Shown one piece after another: positions 5,071-5,938 of a stretch of 5,938 bases of DNA; the stretch's first letter is position 1; the number at the start of each line of letters is the position of its first letter. Where the stretch lies: NCBI GenBank assembly GCA_001828295.1, contig MHYI01000041.1, positions 2,110-8,047 of the forward strand. Direction: 5' to 3'. The position numbers and the translations under genes were made by a program. The notes below the pieces were generated by a model. It was not told where the DNA came from, made no database searches, and saw only the letters and a program-made list of their open reading frames with translations. The DNA comes from Planctomycetes bacterium RBG_16_41_13 (GTDB taxonomy: Bacteria > Planctomycetota > Brocadiia > Brocadiales > Brocadiaceae).

Positions 5071-5938
5071 CTATGAATGCTCCGTTTTCTGCTTTGTCTG
5101 TGATCTTTGACGGAAATAAAATTTAAGAGGAATTTCCGGGAATGCCAGTTTGCTGCGAAGCTGGTTACCAAGGTATCGTTCATAATTATTATCAAAAAGT
5201 GTGGGGTCATTTACAAATATTACAAATGTAGGCGGGGCGACACTTATTTGAGTGCTGTAATATATCCTCGGTGTTTTTGACTTTCTTTGCCCGGGACGTT
5301 GCAACTTCAGGGCATCTTCTACTACTTTATTTAACTCCGACGTTGAAACCCTTGTATTGGCCTGCTCATAGAGATCCATCGCAAGGTGAATCATCTCGGC
5401 AACGTGATCGTTGTTTTTGGCGCTAATAAATGAAATGGGGGCAAACGAAAGACCCGGCAGGCTTTTATTTATATACTCATGATATTCTTCTGTTTCAATG
5501 CCCTTAACCAAATCCCATTTGTTAATAACGATCACACATGGTTTTCTTTCCAAGTCGATGTACGCCCCTAACTTCTTATCCACATCTGAGATTTCGAGGG
5601 TTGCATCAATCAGGAATAATGCCACATCTGCCCGCCGGATAGACCTTTCCGCACGAGCCATACTGTAAAATTCGATAGAATCTTTTACCTGGCTTTTTTT
5701 GCGTACTCCGGCGGTATCTATTGCTAAAAACTGTTTATTATCCATTTCAAATTTCACGTCAATTGAATCCCTTGTCGTTCCCGGCACCTCGCTTACAATG
5801 ACACGTTGCTTTCTGGCAAGGGTATTAATTAAAGTGGATTTTCCCGCATTTCGCTTCCCTACTATTGCCATTTTCATAATAGGTTCGGAATCTGTATTGT
5901 CGTAAGGTTCTTGTGGAGGAAAAAGAGAAATGATTTTG
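5071..5938 (-). CDS. der: Ribosome-assembly GTPase Der (EngA), C-terminal part; 5' end outside window
   Basis: Der is a tandem-GTPase protein that binds the 50S subunit and is needed for its maturation in the cytoplasm. Only the second G domain and the C-terminal KH-like domain are visible, about 288 residues of a protein usually 430-490 long. Counting from the internal Met at 5877, the G2 domain shows a P-loop GKRNAGKST (7-15), TTRD (34-37), DTAG (54-57), NKWD (119-122) and SAK (152-154). The KH-like domain covers about 178-258 and includes PPTFVIFVNDP and NYERYLGNQLR. The frame stays open upstream of 5877 to the window edge, reading about 20 more codons that would form the inter-domain linker, so that Met is not the start. 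The gene ends with TAG at 5073-5071. The RNAGKST P-loop and the RAERSIRR string recall planctomycete Der proteins (from memory). The family call is very secure. Confidence 0.97.
   Translation of the reverse strand, partial: KIISLFPPQEPYDNTDSEPIMKMAIVGKRNAGKSTLINTLARKQRVIVSEVPGTTRDSIDVKFEMDNKQFLAIDTAGVRKKSQVKDSIEFYSMARAERSIRRADVALFLIDATLEISDVDKKLGAYIDLERKPCVIVINKWDLVKGIETEEYHEYINKSLPGLSFAPISFISAKNNDHVAEMIHLAMDLYEQANTRVSTSELNKVVEDALKLQRPGQRKSKTPRIYYSTQISVAPPTFVIFVNDPTLFDNNYERYLGNQLRSKLAFPEIPLKFYFRQRSQTKQKTEHS

Noticed and set aside
4893..5210. Minus-strand open frame of 105 codons overlapping the der 3' end
   Set aside because: It lies in another frame of the clear Der KH domain and then runs through non-coding sequence; a shadow frame.
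5875..5877. Met at 5877 as the start of a short single-domain GTPase
   Set aside because: The frame is open upstream to the window edge and the domain order (G domain then KH) is that of the second half of Der, so the gene extends beyond the window.

Overview
All genes in this window lie on the minus strand and are transcribed from right to left. In that order they are: the 3' part of der/engA (second GTPase domain plus KH domain); an AT-rich gap of about 210 bases; then a tight run of five genes. These are a class I SAM-dependent methyltransferase with a signal-peptide-like N-terminus, a full-length UvrD/PcrA helicase, an IscS/NifS-type cysteine desulfurase homologue, an IscU-type Fe-S scaffold and a TusA-type sulfur-carrier protein. 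Spacing within the run is -4, 21, 28 and 42 bases (18 for the longer tusA start), so it reads as one transcription unit. The last 51 bases may hold the start of another gene.

The organism is a moderately AT-rich bacterium. The Der fragment has a P-loop reading GKRNAGKST and the string RAERSIRRADV after DTAG, which I associate from memory with planctomycete Der proteins. The methyltransferase resembles proteins I recall from anammox planctomycetes (Brocadiales) and Desulfobacterota. I lean towards a Brocadiales-like planctomycete at low to moderate confidence. No marker in the window settles it.

The most striking observation is in the IscS homologue (803-1966). It keeps the catalytic loop cysteine (C325) but has Gln202 where PLP-dependent desulfurases have the Schiff-base lysine. 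It also differs at three neighbouring cofactor contacts: Asn for His, Ala for Gln and Gly for Asn. The frame is otherwise intact over the usual length. It sits directly upstream of an IscU that keeps all three ligand cysteines, the key Asp, and a His-rich tail, followed by a TusA-like protein with its Cys-Pro-x-Pro motif. The cluster therefore looks like an Fe-S or sulfur-transfer module whose 'desulfurase' probably cannot do ordinary PLP chemistry. It may instead act as a scaffold, cysteine-ligand donor or persulfide acceptor. A lysine-lacking IscS paired with IscU is known, as I recall, from Archaeoglobus fulgidus, so this is a variant of a little-studied theme and not wholly without precedent.

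Second-tier observations are a methyltransferase fold behind a predicted export signal, translational coupling of that gene to a DNA-repair helicase by an ATGA overlap, and a degenerate GC-rich inverted-repeat element in the gap between der and the methyltransferase. No tRNA, rRNA, CRISPR array, insertion sequence or prophage feature was seen.
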